From Rhizobium sp. NFR07 (lineage in GTDB: Bacteria > Pseudomonadota > Alphaproteobacteria > Rhizobiales > Rhizobiaceae): a stretch of DNA of 64,000 bases. A program made the translations under genes and the position numbers. Positions 9,081 to 17,488 of the stretch are shown piece by piece. The notes under the pieces were generated by a model. The model ran no database searches. It saw nothing but the letters and a program-made list of their open reading frames with translations, and was not told the DNA's origin. Where the stretch lies: contig NZ_FOKM01000002.1 in the NCBI RefSeq assembly GCF_900111905.1, positions 124,001-188,000 on the forward strand, read 5' to 3'. The number at the start of each line of letters is the position of its first letter. The stretch's first letter is position 1.

Positions 9081-9692
9081 TCAGCGCGCCGCGATCGCCG
9101 CGGCCGCGCCTGCCATCGTGCCGGCTGAAATGCGATTGGCGATCCTGACCGCCCGCGGACTTTTCAGGAACTGCCGCGCCTTGGCGGCAAGCGTCATCCA
9201 GACGATGTCGACAGCGGCAAGCACGATCAGCATCGCCGCGACCAGTTCCAGCCATCCTGTCAGCGTCACGCCGTTGAGATCGATGATCGAAGGCAATAGC
9301 GCCACGTAGAACATCATGATCTTCGGATTGCCGAGCGTCACGGTCAGTCCGGCGAAGAACATTTTCAGCGCCGACCGGCTCTCCGGCAGCTCGCCGTCTG
9401 CGCCACTGGGCTCCGCGAACCACATTTTCCAGGCGAGATAGAGAAGATAGGCAACGCCGGCCCATTTGATGGCCACGAAGACGACGTGGAAGCTTTCGGC
9501 GAGCGCCGAGAGACCGGCGACCGCAAACGAGAGCCAGATGGCCTCGCCCACCCACATTGCCGCGACGAAGGGCAGCACGTCACGATAGCCCTTGGACAGC
9601 ACGCGGGAGACGAGTGCCGCGATGCTGGGCCCGGGCGACCCGGCCGCCACGAACAGCGCGGCGGCAAATACCAGTACGGATGTCAGCGTCAT
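9081..9692 (-). CDS. LysE/RhtB-family amino-acid exporter
   Basis: 203 aa with about six membrane segments. The family signature is the N-terminal AAGSPGPSIAALVSRVLSKG, and a second motif, TLGNPKIMMFYVALLPSIID, lies about residues 115-135. GGAGGAGG precedes the start. It probably exports an amino acid or similar solute by proton exchange; the substrate is not predictable. It lies 27 bp downstream of ybaB, on the same strand as dnaX-ybaB. Confidence 0.87.
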   Translation of the reverse strand: MTLTSVLVFAAALFVAAGSPGPSIAALVSRVLSKGYRDVLPFVAAMWVGEAIWLSFAVAGLSALAESFHVVFVAIKWAGVAYLLYLAWKMWFAEPSGADGELPESRSALKMFFAGLTVTLGNPKIMMFYVALLPSIIDLNGVTLTGWLELVAAMLIVLAAVDIVWMTLAAKARQFLKSPRAVRIANRISAGTMAGAAAAIAAR

Positions 9693-9719
9693 CGCAGCCT
9701 CCTCCCAGAGGTCGTGCTA

Positions 9720-10043
9720 TCAGAACGGCAGCTTCATGCCGGGCGGGATCGGCAGGCCGGCGGTCAGTTCCTTGGTCTTTTCTGCGGTGATCTGCTCGGC
9801 CCGGTCCTTGGCCGACTTGTGGGCGGCAACGATCAGGTCTTCGAGGATCTCGACATCGTCTTCCTTGAACAGCGACGGATCGAGCTTGAGGCCGAGAAGC
9901 TCGCCCTTGCCGTTCATCTTGACGGTCACGAGGCCGCCGCCGGCCGTGCCTTCGACTTCGAGCGCGGCGATCTCCGCCTGCATCGTCTCCATCTTGGCCT
10001 GCATTTCCTTGACCTTGCCCATCATGCCCATGATGTCGCGCAT
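9720..10043 (-). CDS. ybaB: YbaB/EbfC nucleoid-associated DNA-binding protein
   Basis: 107 aa, full length. An N-terminal Met-rich coiled helix ([20 protein letters not shown]) is followed by the conserved core [21 protein letters not shown] and a C-terminal amphipathic helix with the Pro-rich [11 protein letters not shown] end. It dimerises and binds DNA. It follows dnaX by 21 bp, the widespread dnaX-ybaB arrangement. GAGGA before the ATG. Confidence 0.95.
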   Translation of the reverse strand: MRDIMGMMGKVKEMQAKMETMQAEIAALEVEGTAGGGLVTVKMNGKGELLGLKLDPSLFKEDDVEILEDLIVAAHKSAKDRAEQITAEKTKELTAGLPIPPGMKLPF

Positions 10044-10064
10044 CGGTGTATCCTCTTGCTTTTA

Positions 10065-11954
10065 CTAGATTTCGATGTCGTCGCCGGGCAGGATGTCGCC
10101 CTCTTCGGATTCGGCGATCGCCGGTGCCGGCGCATCCTCGGCGTCATTTTCGTCTTCTTCCGTCGCGCGGATTCTGACGTCGGTGATCTTGGCGCCGGGA
10201 AACTGCGCCAGGATCGCCACGATATCGGGATCGGAGCGGGCATCGGTCAGCCGCGCCTCGCGGGCGCTGGCATCCGCTTCCACCAGTGTCGGTTCGCCCT
10301 CTTCCTTGCTGAGCGAGACGATCCAATGGATACCGGTCCATTCCTTCAGCTTGACGCCGAGCTCGCCGGGCAGCGTGCCCGGTCCGCCGTCCGTCATGCG
10401 GATGTCGAGGCGGCCCGGTTCGATCTTCACCAGCCGGACGAAGTTGCGCACCAGCGCCTTCAGCCTCGGGTCGCGGTTCCTGGTGCAGAGATCGACGATA
10501 TCGTGCATCGAGCGCACGGCAACCGTCGGCTCCGGCTTCTCGGAAGGACGCTCCTCTATCCGGCCGACCGGCATTTCGCGCGGGCTCGTGTTGGGAACCG
10601 CCTTCAGCATGGCGGTCGGGCCGCCGGACGGCATGCGCTGTCCGCCCATTTCGATGCCGCGGGTAGCGACAGCGTTCGGGCCTTGACCCATTGGCGCGCC
10701 GCGTCCATTGCCGCCGCCATTCGGCATTCCGTTCGGTGCCGCGTCGCCATTGGCGAAGTCGGCAAGCCTGCGGGCCGCGTCCTCCGGGGAGGGAAGCGAA
10801 GCGGCATGGGTAAGCCGGATCAGCACCATCTCGGCGGCGCCCGCAGGCCGCGACGAGGCTTCCGCCTCGGGAATGCCCTTCAAGAGCATCTGCCAGATGC
10901 GCGACAGCGCGCTGACTGCGACGTTTTCGGAAAACTCCCGGCCGCGCACCCGCTCGACTTCGCTCAGCGAAGGGTCGTTGGCGGCGTCGGGAATGAACTT
11001 GAAGCGGGTGACGAGATGGGTGAAATCGGCAAGATCCGTCAGCACCACGACCGGATTGGCGCCTGCCTCGTATTGTGCCGTGAACTCGGAGAGTGCGGCC
11101 GTCACGTCGCCCTTCACCACATGCTCGAACAGGTCGACGATGCGGGCGCGGTCGGCAAGGCCCAGCATGCCGCGCACGGTCTCGGCCAGCACGCTGCCGC
11201 CGCCATGGGCGATCGACTGGTCGAGCAGCGACAGGCCGTCACGCGCCGAGCCCTCGGCAGCACGGGCGATCATCGCCAGCGCTTCGGATTCGGCTGGAAT
11301 GCCTTCCTTCTCGAGAATGGTGGAGAACAGGCCGACGAGGTCGGCGGCGCTGATCCGGCGCAGGTCGAAGCGCTGGCAGCGCGACAGGACGGTGATCGGA
11401 ACCTTGCGGATCTCGGTCGTGGCGAAGATGAACTTCACATGCTCCGGAGGCTCTTCGAGCGTCTTCAACAGGCCGTTGAAGGCCTGCGTCGAGAGCATGT
11501 GCACTTCGTCGATGATATAGACCTTGTAGCGCGCCGAAACCGGGCGGTAGCGCACCTGCTCGATGATCTCTCTGATGTCGTCGATGCCGGTATGGGAGGC
11601 GGCGTCCATCTCGATCACGTCGACATGTCGGCCTTCCATGATCGCCTGGCAGTGCTCGCCGGGGATGCGAAGGTCGATCGTCGGACGGTCGATCTCCGGC
11701 GTCTTGTAATTGAGCGCGCGAGCGAGAATGCGGGCGGTGGTCGTCTTGCCCACCCCGCGCACGCCGGTCAGCATATAGGCCTGGGCGATGCGGCCGGTCT
11801 CGAAAGCGTTGGTCAGCGTGCGGACCATCGGCTCCTGGCCGACCATCAGATCGGAGAAATCCTTCGGGCGATATTTGCGGGCGAGCACCCGGTAGGCGCT
11901 GCCGGCCGAGGCCGACGAAGAAGGAGTGGAGGATGTCGGCCCGCTGTCGCTCAT
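10065..11954 (-). CDS. dnaX: DNA polymerase III subunits gamma/tau
   Basis: 629 aa from the ATG at 11954 (MSDSGPTSSTPSSSA, AGGACC upstream). AAA+ clamp-loader core: Walker A GVRGVGKTTTAR, Walker B YIIDEVHML, sensor 1 FIFATTE and the arginine finger SRCQRF. Domain III follows, then a low-complexity Gly/Met/Asn linker and a C-terminal tau domain ending in an acidic tail. The zinc-binding four-cysteine module normally found after Walker A is reduced to a single Cys (GEHCQAIMEGRHVD). First protein gene after ffs on the same strand. Confidence 0.96.
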   Translation of the reverse strand: MSDSGPTSSTPSSSASAGSAYRVLARKYRPKDFSDLMVGQEPMVRTLTNAFETGRIAQAYMLTGVRGVGKTTTARILARALNYKTPEIDRPTIDLRIPGEHCQAIMEGRHVDVIEMDAASHTGIDDIREIIEQVRYRPVSARYKVYIIDEVHMLSTQAFNGLLKTLEEPPEHVKFIFATTEIRKVPITVLSRCQRFDLRRISAADLVGLFSTILEKEGIPAESEALAMIARAAEGSARDGLSLLDQSIAHGGGSVLAETVRGMLGLADRARIVDLFEHVVKGDVTAALSEFTAQYEAGANPVVVLTDLADFTHLVTRFKFIPDAANDPSLSEVERVRGREFSENVAVSALSRIWQMLLKGIPEAEASSRPAGAAEMVLIRLTHAASLPSPEDAARRLADFANGDAAPNGMPNGGGNGRGAPMGQGPNAVATRGIEMGGQRMPSGGPTAMLKAVPNTSPREMPVGRIEERPSEKPEPTVAVRSMHDIVDLCTRNRDPRLKALVRNFVRLVKIEPGRLDIRMTDGGPGTLPGELGVKLKEWTGIHWIVSLSKEEGEPTLVEADASAREARLTDARSDPDIVAILAQFPGAKITDVRIRATEEDENDAEDAPAPAIAESEEGDILPGDDIEI

Positions 11955-12047
11955 AAGGTCCTGACTATAGGCCTTCCGGCCGCCTGTACGGGCCATTCCG
12001 GTGGCCGAGGCGATCTTGACCGGACCGGGTGTTGACCAAGATGAGAA

Positions 12048-12149
12048 GGTGGGAGGCTGGCACGGCGACCCGTGCCTGGCTCGTTAGGGCTGCTTCCTTC
12101 CGGACCTGACCCGGTTGGCGAGTGGCTCGTCCACCACCAACCTCCCGCC
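12048..12149 (-). ncRNA. ffs: Signal recognition particle 4.5S RNA
   Basis: The minus strand carries the universal SRP domain IV core, GGTCAGGTCCGGAAGGAAGC, followed by AGCC, at about 12086-12109. The flanks GGCGGGAGGTTGG and CCAGCCTCCCACC pair to close a hairpin of about 100 nt, the bacterial small SRP RNA form. It binds Ffh and targets membrane proteins to the translocon. It lies immediately upstream of dnaX on the same strand, a common rhizobial arrangement. Ends are estimated from the terminal stem. Confidence 0.95.
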
Positions 12150-12152
12150 GCA

Positions 12153-12181
12153 CATATCGGCAATAATGCTTCCAAATGCAA
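12153..12181 (-). promoter_or_regulatory. Promoter of ffs
   Basis: Minus strand: TTGCAT (-35, 12176-12181), 17-nt spacer, GATATG (-10, 12153-12158). The predicted start falls about 7 nt further, at the first base of the 4.5S terminal stem, which supports the call. Confidence 0.6.
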
Positions 12182-12207
12182 GCCAACACTGTAAAAAACT
12201 GTATCGA

Positions 12208-12310
12208 GAGCATGTCGCGCAAAAGTGTGCAGCGGTTTTGCGAAAACGACATGCGATAAAACAAAGACCTGAAGGGTATCGCGAGCCCCTGGGATCGCGA
12301 TACCCTTCAG
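12208..12310. repeat. Rhizobial two-module palindromic repeat
   Basis: Module 1 (12208-12256) pairs CATGTCG..CGCAAAA with TTTTGCG..CGACATG around an 11-nt loop; this module is familiar from many Rhizobiaceae intergenic regions. An AAACAAAGACCT-like linker leads to module 2 (12269-12310), a perfect 16-bp inverted repeat (CTGAAGGGTATCGCGA and its complement) with a 10-nt loop. It fills the gap between ffs and the HIT gene. No coding function seen. Confidence 0.75.
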
Positions 12311-12344
12311 AAAATCATAGCAATGAGAATGCCGGGAGGAACAC

Positions 12345-12755
12345 TTGAGTGGATTTGAACTGGACGCCCGGCTCGCCAGGGATACCGAACTGGTGGAAAG
12401 CCTCGGCCTCTGCCAGCTTCGAATAATGAAGGACGCCCGCTGGCCCTGGCTCATGCTGGTGCCGCAGCGCAACGCGGTCAGCGAAGTGTTCGAGCTCAGG
12501 CCGCTCGATCAGGCGCTCCTGACTTTCGAGACAAACATGGTCGCCGAGGCGCTGAAGCGGGCGACGGGTGCGGAAAAGATCAACGTCGCCGCCATCGGCA
12601 ACATCGTCCGTCAGTTGCATGTCCACATCGTCGCGCGGTCGGAGGGAGATCCCAACTGGCCCGGTCCGATCTGGGGTTTCGGTCAGCCCCAAGCCTATGA
12701 CGAAACGGAAAAGCAGGCCCTCATCAACCGGCTGACGGAAAATCTCGCATCATGA
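12345..12755 (+). CDS. HIT-domain hydrolase (Ap4A-hydrolase-like)
   Basis: 136 aa from a TTG start with GGAGG 6 nt upstream. Single HIT domain: substrate pocket RIMKDARWPWLMLVPQR near residues 26-42 and the histidine triad segment QLHVHIVAR near 88-96. The first His of the triad is Gln, but the middle (nucleophilic) His and the third are kept. The family hydrolyses dinucleoside polyphosphates or nucleotide phosphoramidates. Its stop overlaps the nudC start as ATGA, a coupled pair of nucleotide-cleaning enzymes. Confidence 0.88.
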   Translation: MSGFELDARLARDTELVESLGLCQLRIMKDARWPWLMLVPQRNAVSEVFELRPLDQALLTFETNMVAEALKRATGAEKINVAAIGNIVRQLHVHIVARSEGDPNWPGPIWGFGQPQAYDETEKQALINRLTENLAS

Positions 12756-13723
12756 CAAAAGACCTTTTCGCATCGGATGTGCCTCATCCGGATCCGAGCA
12801 GCCTCACCGCCTTCGCCGGCAATATGCTCGATCGGCGGGCCGAATACCGGGCGGACGATTGCGTCGAGAAGGCGCTCGCCGTCGAAGGCATGCACATCCT
12901 CGCCTTCGCTGGCGCCAAGCTGATCCTCAAGCATGACGGCCAGATCCTCGACCCGCTGTTTGCGGCCTACGAACTGGCCGAGCTGCAGCCCGATTTCGAC
13001 AATGCCGTACTGCTCGGCTACCGCGACAACGGCGAACCTCGGATCGCCGTGCCGGTCATGGTCGCCGCCGAGGAACTCGCCGGGCACTACAAGCCGACCG
13101 ATGCACGTGCGCTCTATCGTGAAGCCCTGATCGAAGGCGAGCTGCAGGGCGAGGTGGCGCAGGCCGTTTCGCTCTTGACCTGGAACGCCGCCAACCGCTT
13201 CTGCGGCAAATGCGGTTCGCCGACGGAAATGCATATCGGTGGCTACAAGCGCGTCTGCACCCGGTGTCAGCACATGATGTTTCCGCGCACCGACCCGGTC
13301 GTGATCATGCTGACGGTCGATGTCGAAAGCGACCGCTGCCTGCTCGGACGCAGCCATCATTTTCAGGAGGGCATGTATTCCTGCCTTGCCGGCTTCGTCG
13401 AGCCGGGCGAGACGATCGAAAGTGCGGTCCGCCGCGAGACGGTCGAGGAATCCGGCATCGAGATCGGCCGGGTGCGCTATCACGCATCGCAGCCCTGGCC
13501 CATGCCGCATTCACTGATGATTGGCTGCTATTCGGAAGCGACGTCGACCGAGATCACCATCGATCCGCAGGAAATGTCGGATGTCCGCTGGTTCTCCCGC
13601 GCGGAGGTTGCGGCCATGCTGGACGCCGGCCCGGACGTAAAACCGTTCGGCCCGGCCCAGGGCGCGATCGCCTATCGGCTGATGAAGGACTGGCTGGATT
13701 GGGTGAAGAGCGATCAGGCGTAG
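12752..13723 (+). CDS. nudC: NADH pyrophosphatase, Nudix family
   Basis: 323 aa. N-terminal NUDIX-like domain, zinc ribbon CGKCG...CTRC (about 151-172), then the Nudix box starting GFVEPGETIESAVRRE (about 212-234) and the NADH-type signature SQPWPMPHSLM. It splits NADH into NMNH and AMP, and NudC enzymes also remove NAD caps from RNA. Start overlaps the HIT gene by 4 nt. Followed by an 8-bp inverted repeat (13730-13752). Confidence 0.94.
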   Translation: MTKDLFASDVPHPDPSSLTAFAGNMLDRRAEYRADDCVEKALAVEGMHILAFAGAKLILKHDGQILDPLFAAYELAELQPDFDNAVLLGYRDNGEPRIAVPVMVAAEELAGHYKPTDARALYREALIEGELQGEVAQAVSLLTWNAANRFCGKCGSPTEMHIGGYKRVCTRCQHMMFPRTDPVVIMLTVDVESDRCLLGRSHHFQEGMYSCLAGFVEPGETIESAVRRETVEESGIEIGRVRYHASQPWPMPHSLMIGCYSEATSTEITIDPQEMSDVRWFSRAEVAAMLDAGPDVKPFGPAQGAIAYRLMKDWLDWVKSDQA

Positions 13724-13794
13724 CCTGAGCAATCGGTCCGGCGAACCGATTGCAGCGATGAACGCCACGAGCCCAAAGCGAGTGGCCGGGCGGA

Positions 13795-14658
13795 TTACCC
13801 GTTCTGCAGCGTCCCGCGCATTGGGTGCCCCTTGTAGGTGCCCAGCACGCGAACCTTCTCCGAGAAGAAGCGCAGTTCCTCCAGCGCCCGGCGCACCGGG
13901 GCATCGTCGGGATGCCCTTCGATATCGGCATAGAACTGCGTCGCGATGAACTTGCCGCCCAGCTGGTAGCTCTCGAGCTTCGTCATGTTGATGCCGTTGG
14001 TCGCAAAGCCGCCCATCGCCTTGTAGAGCGCGGCCGGGATGTTGCGGACGTTGAACACGAAGGTGGTGACGATAACGTCTTCCGGGTTGTTCCGCTGCAC
14101 CCATTTTTCGTCGCGCGACAGGACGACGAAGCGGGTGACGTTGTTTTCCGTGTCCTCGACATTCTCGGCCAGGATGTCGAGCTTGTAGAGATCGGCGGCA
14201 AGCCGAGGGGCGAGTGCCGCCATCGAACGGTCGCCCTTTTCCGCCACCATCTTGGCCGCACCGGCCGTATCGCCGGCAACGACCGCCTTCCAGCCGTTCG
14301 AGCGGATGATCTTGCGGCACTGGCCGAGCGCATGGATGTGGCTGTGCACGGTGCGGATCTCGTCATGGGTGACGCCCGGCAGCACCATCAGCTGGAAGCG
14401 GATCGGCATGAAATATTCGCCGATGATATGCAGCCGCGATTCCGGCAGAAGGTAGTGGATGTCGGCCACGCGTCCGGCGATCGTGTTTTCGATCGGGATC
14501 ATCGCCAGGTCAGCCTCGCCGCTTTCGAGCGCCTGGAAGGCATCCTCGAAGGTCGGGCAGGGCAGGGGCTCCATGTCCGGAAACATGTCGCGGCACGCCA
14601 TGTCGGAATTTGCACCATAGTCGCCCTGGAAAGCGATGCGATTGGTCAGCGTGGTCAT
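13795..14658 (-). CDS. pheA: Prephenate dehydratase
   Basis: 287 aa. Catalytic periplasmic-binding-like fold (1-180) with IPIENTIAGRVADIHYLL and the catalytic/binding motif NNVTRFVVLSRD, followed by a regulatory ACT domain (about 200-275) containing the Phe-binding ESYQLG. It converts prephenate to phenylpyruvate in Phe synthesis; no chorismate mutase domain is fused, unlike enterobacterial PheA. It starts 11 bp after kdsB on the same strand, a standard rhizobial pair. Confidence 0.95.
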   Translation of the reverse strand: MTTLTNRIAFQGDYGANSDMACRDMFPDMEPLPCPTFEDAFQALESGEADLAMIPIENTIAGRVADIHYLLPESRLHIIGEYFMPIRFQLMVLPGVTHDEIRTVHSHIHALGQCRKIIRSNGWKAVVAGDTAGAAKMVAEKGDRSMAALAPRLAADLYKLDILAENVEDTENNVTRFVVLSRDEKWVQRNNPEDVIVTTFVFNVRNIPAALYKAMGGFATNGINMTKLESYQLGGKFIATQFYADIEGHPDDAPVRRALEELRFFSEKVRVLGTYKGHPMRGTLQNG

Positions 14659-14669
14659 GAAACTACCTG

Positions 14670-15428
14670 TTACGGCTGGCGTGAGGAAAGGATGGCGCGG
14701 GCCTTTTCGAGATCGGCCGGCGTGTCGACGCCAAGCGGCACCGAATTGACGATCTCCGCGTCGATCCGCATGCCGGCCTCGAGTGCTCTCAGCTGCTCCA
14801 GGCTCTCGCGCTTTTCGAGCACGGAAGGACCGAGCGTGACGAACTTTTCGAGCGCCGCGCGGCGATAGGCATAAAGGCCGATATGGTGATAAAGCGGGCC
14901 GTTGCCGTAAGGCGCTGTGGCGCGGGTAAAATAGAGCGCCTTAAGGCGCGTGTCGGACAGCGGCGAGCCGACGATCTTGACCACGTTCGGATTGGTCTTC
15001 TCGTGCTCGTCGGTGATCTCGACCGTCAGCGTGGCGATATCGGTCGATGCATTGTCGATGAGCGGACGCAGCGAGGCGCGCACCGCCTCGGGCTCGATCG
15101 TCGGCAGGTCTCCCTGGACGTTGATCACATAGTCCGCCTTCGCGTCCGGGTCGGCTTTGGTCAGCGCCTCGTAAATGCGGTCGGAGCCGGACTGGTGGTC
15201 GGCCCTCGTCAGGACGACGTCGAAGCCGGCGGCCTTGACCACGTCGAACACTTCCTGTTCATCGACGGCAACGACGATCCGGCCGACTTTGGCCTCCTCG
15301 GCGCGCTTTGCCACCTGCACGATCATCGGCAGGCCTGCGATATCCGCCAGCGGCTTGCCGGGCAGGCGGGTCGAAGCCATGCGGGCAGGGATCATCACCA
15401 AAGTTTTCTCGAGGGCGTAGACAGTCAT
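14670..15428 (-). CDS. kdsB: 3-deoxy-manno-octulosonate cytidylyltransferase (CMP-KDO synthetase)
   Basis: 252 aa. Nucleotidyltransferase fold with [15 protein letters not shown] (residues 13-27), [23 protein letters not shown] and the [17 protein letters not shown] signature of KdsB. It activates KDO as CMP-KDO for the lipopolysaccharide inner core. Co-transcribed with pheA downstream and divergent from the cytochrome c gene. Confidence 0.95.
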   Translation of the reverse strand: MTVYALEKTLVMIPARMASTRLPGKPLADIAGLPMIVQVAKRAEEAKVGRIVVAVDEQEVFDVVKAAGFDVVLTRADHQSGSDRIYEALTKADPDAKADYVINVQGDLPTIEPEAVRASLRPLIDNASTDIATLTVEITDEHEKTNPNVVKIVGSPLSDTRLKALYFTRATAPYGNGPLYHHIGLYAYRRAALEKFVTLGPSVLEKRESLEQLRALEAGMRIDAEIVNSVPLGVDTPADLEKARAILSSRQP

Positions 15429-15586
15429 CGCAGGCCTTCTATTCCAGCGCGAGCAGTGTCAAAAAGTCTCACGCGTAGCACTTGGTTACGTGTTGCAAGG
15501 ACCCTGCAAAAGACATAGCTTTTGCGCGATTGCAAGATGGTCGCCTGAACCAATGGTTGGTGCGGCGGGTTGGGAGGAGCCCTGGA

Positions 15587-16162
15587 ATGAACCCTTATGT
15601 CAACATGACGGTAGGCGCGTTGCTTGCCACGGTTTTCGTGATGATGTCCGTCTCGATTGCCTCGGAAGGCATTTTTCATTCGCCTGCTCCTGAAAAGGAA
15701 GGGTTCGCCATCGTCGCCGCTGAGGAGCCGGCCGGTGGGGAAGCCGCAGAAGCCGCGCCAGCCGCCGTTCCGGTGGGCCAGCTTTTGGCCGGTGCCGATG
15801 CCGCCGCTGGTGCGACCGTTTTCAAGAAGTGTCAGAGCTGTCATTCGATCGAGAAGGGAGGGCCCAACAAGGTGGGGCCTGATCTCTGGGGCCTCGTGAA
15901 CCGTCCGATCGCCACCCACGAAGGCTTTTCCTATTCGGCCGGCATGAAGGACTTTTCCAAAGGTGGCCAGGAAACCTGGACCTTCGATCACCTGAACCAC
16001 TTCCTTGCCGGCCCCAAGGCCTATGTGAAGGGCACCGCGATGGGCTTTGCCGGTCTCAAGAACGACAAGGAACGCGCCAACCTGCTCGCCTATATCCGCG
16101 AACAGTCGGACAGCCCGGCACCGCTGCCGGATCCGAATGCGCCGGCGCCTGCGACGAACTGA
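15587..16162 (+). CDS. cycM: Membrane-anchored class I cytochrome c (CycM-like)
   Basis: 191 aa from the ATG at 15587 (GGAGGAGC 8 nt upstream). An uncleaved N-terminal anchor ([20 protein letters not shown]) is followed by an Ala/Glu/Pro-rich linker and a cytochrome c domain with haem motif CQSCH (about 84-88) and the distal Met in [10 protein letters not shown]. This arrangement matches rhizobial CycM, an electron carrier from the bc1 complex to the terminal oxidase. Divergent from kdsB. A strong terminator follows. Confidence 0.9.
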   Translation: MNPYVNMTVGALLATVFVMMSVSIASEGIFHSPAPEKEGFAIVAAEEPAGGEAAEAAPAAVPVGQLLAGADAAAGATVFKKCQSCHSIEKGGPNKVGPDLWGLVNRPIATHEGFSYSAGMKDFSKGGQETWTFDHLNHFLAGPKAYVKGTAMGFAGLKNDKERANLLAYIREQSDSPAPLPDPNAPAPATN

Positions 16163-16186
16163 TTGACGGCTACAAGGCCCGAATGA

Positions 16187-16213
16187 AAACGCCCGGCTTT
16201 GCCGGGCGTTTTT
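16187..16213 (+). terminator. Rho-independent terminator after cycM
   Basis: AAACGCCCGGC-TTT-GCCGGGCGTTTTT: an 11-bp perfect stem followed by a T run. It also carries A residues on the other side, so it may act in both directions between cycM and the convergent AEC gene. Confidence 0.9.
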
Positions 16214-16225
16214 CGTTGTCCGTTT

Positions 16226-17170
16226 CTATGTAAGCACCCAGGCCCAGAAGCTGACCGATGCCACGCCGAATGCGGTGGTGATGCTGATCACCGAGGCGGC
16301 AAGGCTCTGGCCGGAGCGGAAGCGCTGGGCGATCAGCCAGGCATTGATGCCGGTCGGAACAGATGAGGTGAGAACCAGCGCCGCCGCCCAGTCGCGCGGC
16401 AAATTAAGCGCCCAGCTTGCGGCAAAGACAGCGGCGGGCATCAGCAAGAGCTTCAGCACGGTGACGCTGGAGGAAAGGCCGAGGTCACCCTTGATCGGAT
16501 AACGGGTGAGCGCCATGCCGATCGAGACGAGCGCCGCCGGGCTTGCGGAGGCTGCGATCTGGTCGACGACCATGCCGATGGGCGCATTCATCGTCAGGCC
16601 GGAAAGGTTGAAGATGAGGCCGGCGATCAGGGCAATCACGAGCGGATTGCGCGCAAGGTTGGACCCGACCTGCTTCAGCACCGCCCCGACCGAGCGCGCC
16701 GCCGTTCCATCCACCTTGGCGGATGCGCTCTCCATCAGGATCGTGCCGGCGATCATCATGATCGGCAGGTGGATCGCCAGCAGGATCGAGATCGCAACGA
16801 GGCCGTCCTGCCCCACGATGTGGGAAACGAGCGGCAGGCCGATGAAGACGTTGTTGGCAAAGCTGCCGGACATGCCGGCAATGACGGCGATCTTGGCATC
16901 CCGCTTGAAGATGTGCCGCGCGACCAGATGCCCCGCCGTCCAGGTGATGGCGACGCCGATGAAATAGGCCGACCACAGGCGAAACGGCGAAACGCCTTCG
17001 AAATGGGCCGTCGCCAATGTCCGGAAAATCAGCATCGGCACGGCGATCTTGAAGACGAACTCTCCCAGCGCGTCGCCCGTCTCAGCCTTCAGCAGGCCGG
17101 ATTTTGCGGCAAGCCAGCCGACGAGAATGAGAATGAAGACGGGAAGGACGTTTGCGAGGACTGAGGACAC
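16226..17170 (-). CDS. AEC-family transporter (auxin efflux carrier-like permease)
   Basis: 314 aa from a GTG start (AAGG upstream). About ten hydrophobic segments with the two-half AEC architecture; the first half ends in SGSFANNVFIGLPL and the second contains SSVPTGINAWLIAQ, both typical of AEC permeases for malonate, malate and related carboxylates. The substrate cannot be assigned. No obvious operon partner: convergent with cycM and divergent from the adenosine kinase. Confidence 0.87.
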   Translation of the reverse strand: MSSVLANVLPVFILILVGWLAAKSGLLKAETGDALGEFVFKIAVPMLIFRTLATAHFEGVSPFRLWSAYFIGVAITWTAGHLVARHIFKRDAKIAVIAGMSGSFANNVFIGLPLVSHIVGQDGLVAISILLAIHLPIMMIAGTILMESASAKVDGTAARSVGAVLKQVGSNLARNPLVIALIAGLIFNLSGLTMNAPIGMVVDQIAASASPAALVSIGMALTRYPIKGDLGLSSSVTVLKLLLMPAAVFAASWALNLPRDWAAALVLTSSVPTGINAWLIAQRFRSGQSLAASVISITTAFGVASVSFWAWVLT

Positions 17171-17488
17171 GGGAAGACCTTGGGAGAGGATGTTCCCATG
17201 CGTTTAGCGCATAAGTTCCCTTGCAACAAATGCGCGCTGCGCAACTGTGCCGTGAACCGTCTGGTCGCTGGGGGAGATTTCCTGAAAAGGCACCCGGCGG
17301 TCAGCCGCCAGTACATCCGTGACAGCCAACCAAACCGGATGGCTGTAGACATAGTGGCTGGTCATGACGTCCGCATGACATCGAGCGGCAAAAGGTCGGC
17401 TTTTCTCCACCGCCGATATTTTCCCTTCCATTGCACGGGAAACGTCACTACCGATGACGCAACTGCGAAATAAAAGGATGAAAACTGG
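17171..17488. other. Intergenic region between AEC carrier and adenosine kinase
   Basis: 318 bp. A 97-codon open frame (17180-17473, plus) contains CNKCALRNCAVNRL, faintly like the cysteine-rich N-terminus of Fnr-type regulators, but it has no good ribosome binding site and no recognised domain, so it is not called. The last 20 bp hold the AAGGA site of the kinase. Nothing else is seen. Confidence 0.4.

Noticed and set aside
9486..12035. Plus-strand frame of about 850 codons across dnaX
   Set aside because: Antisense to dnaX and ybaB, with no recognisable domain and Ala/Gly/His/Arg-biased composition typical of the complement of a high-GC gene.
17180..17473. 97-codon frame with a CNKCALRNC motif
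   Set aside because: Tempting as an Fnr-like remnant, but there is no ribosome binding site and no cyclic-nucleotide or helix-turn-helix domain follows.
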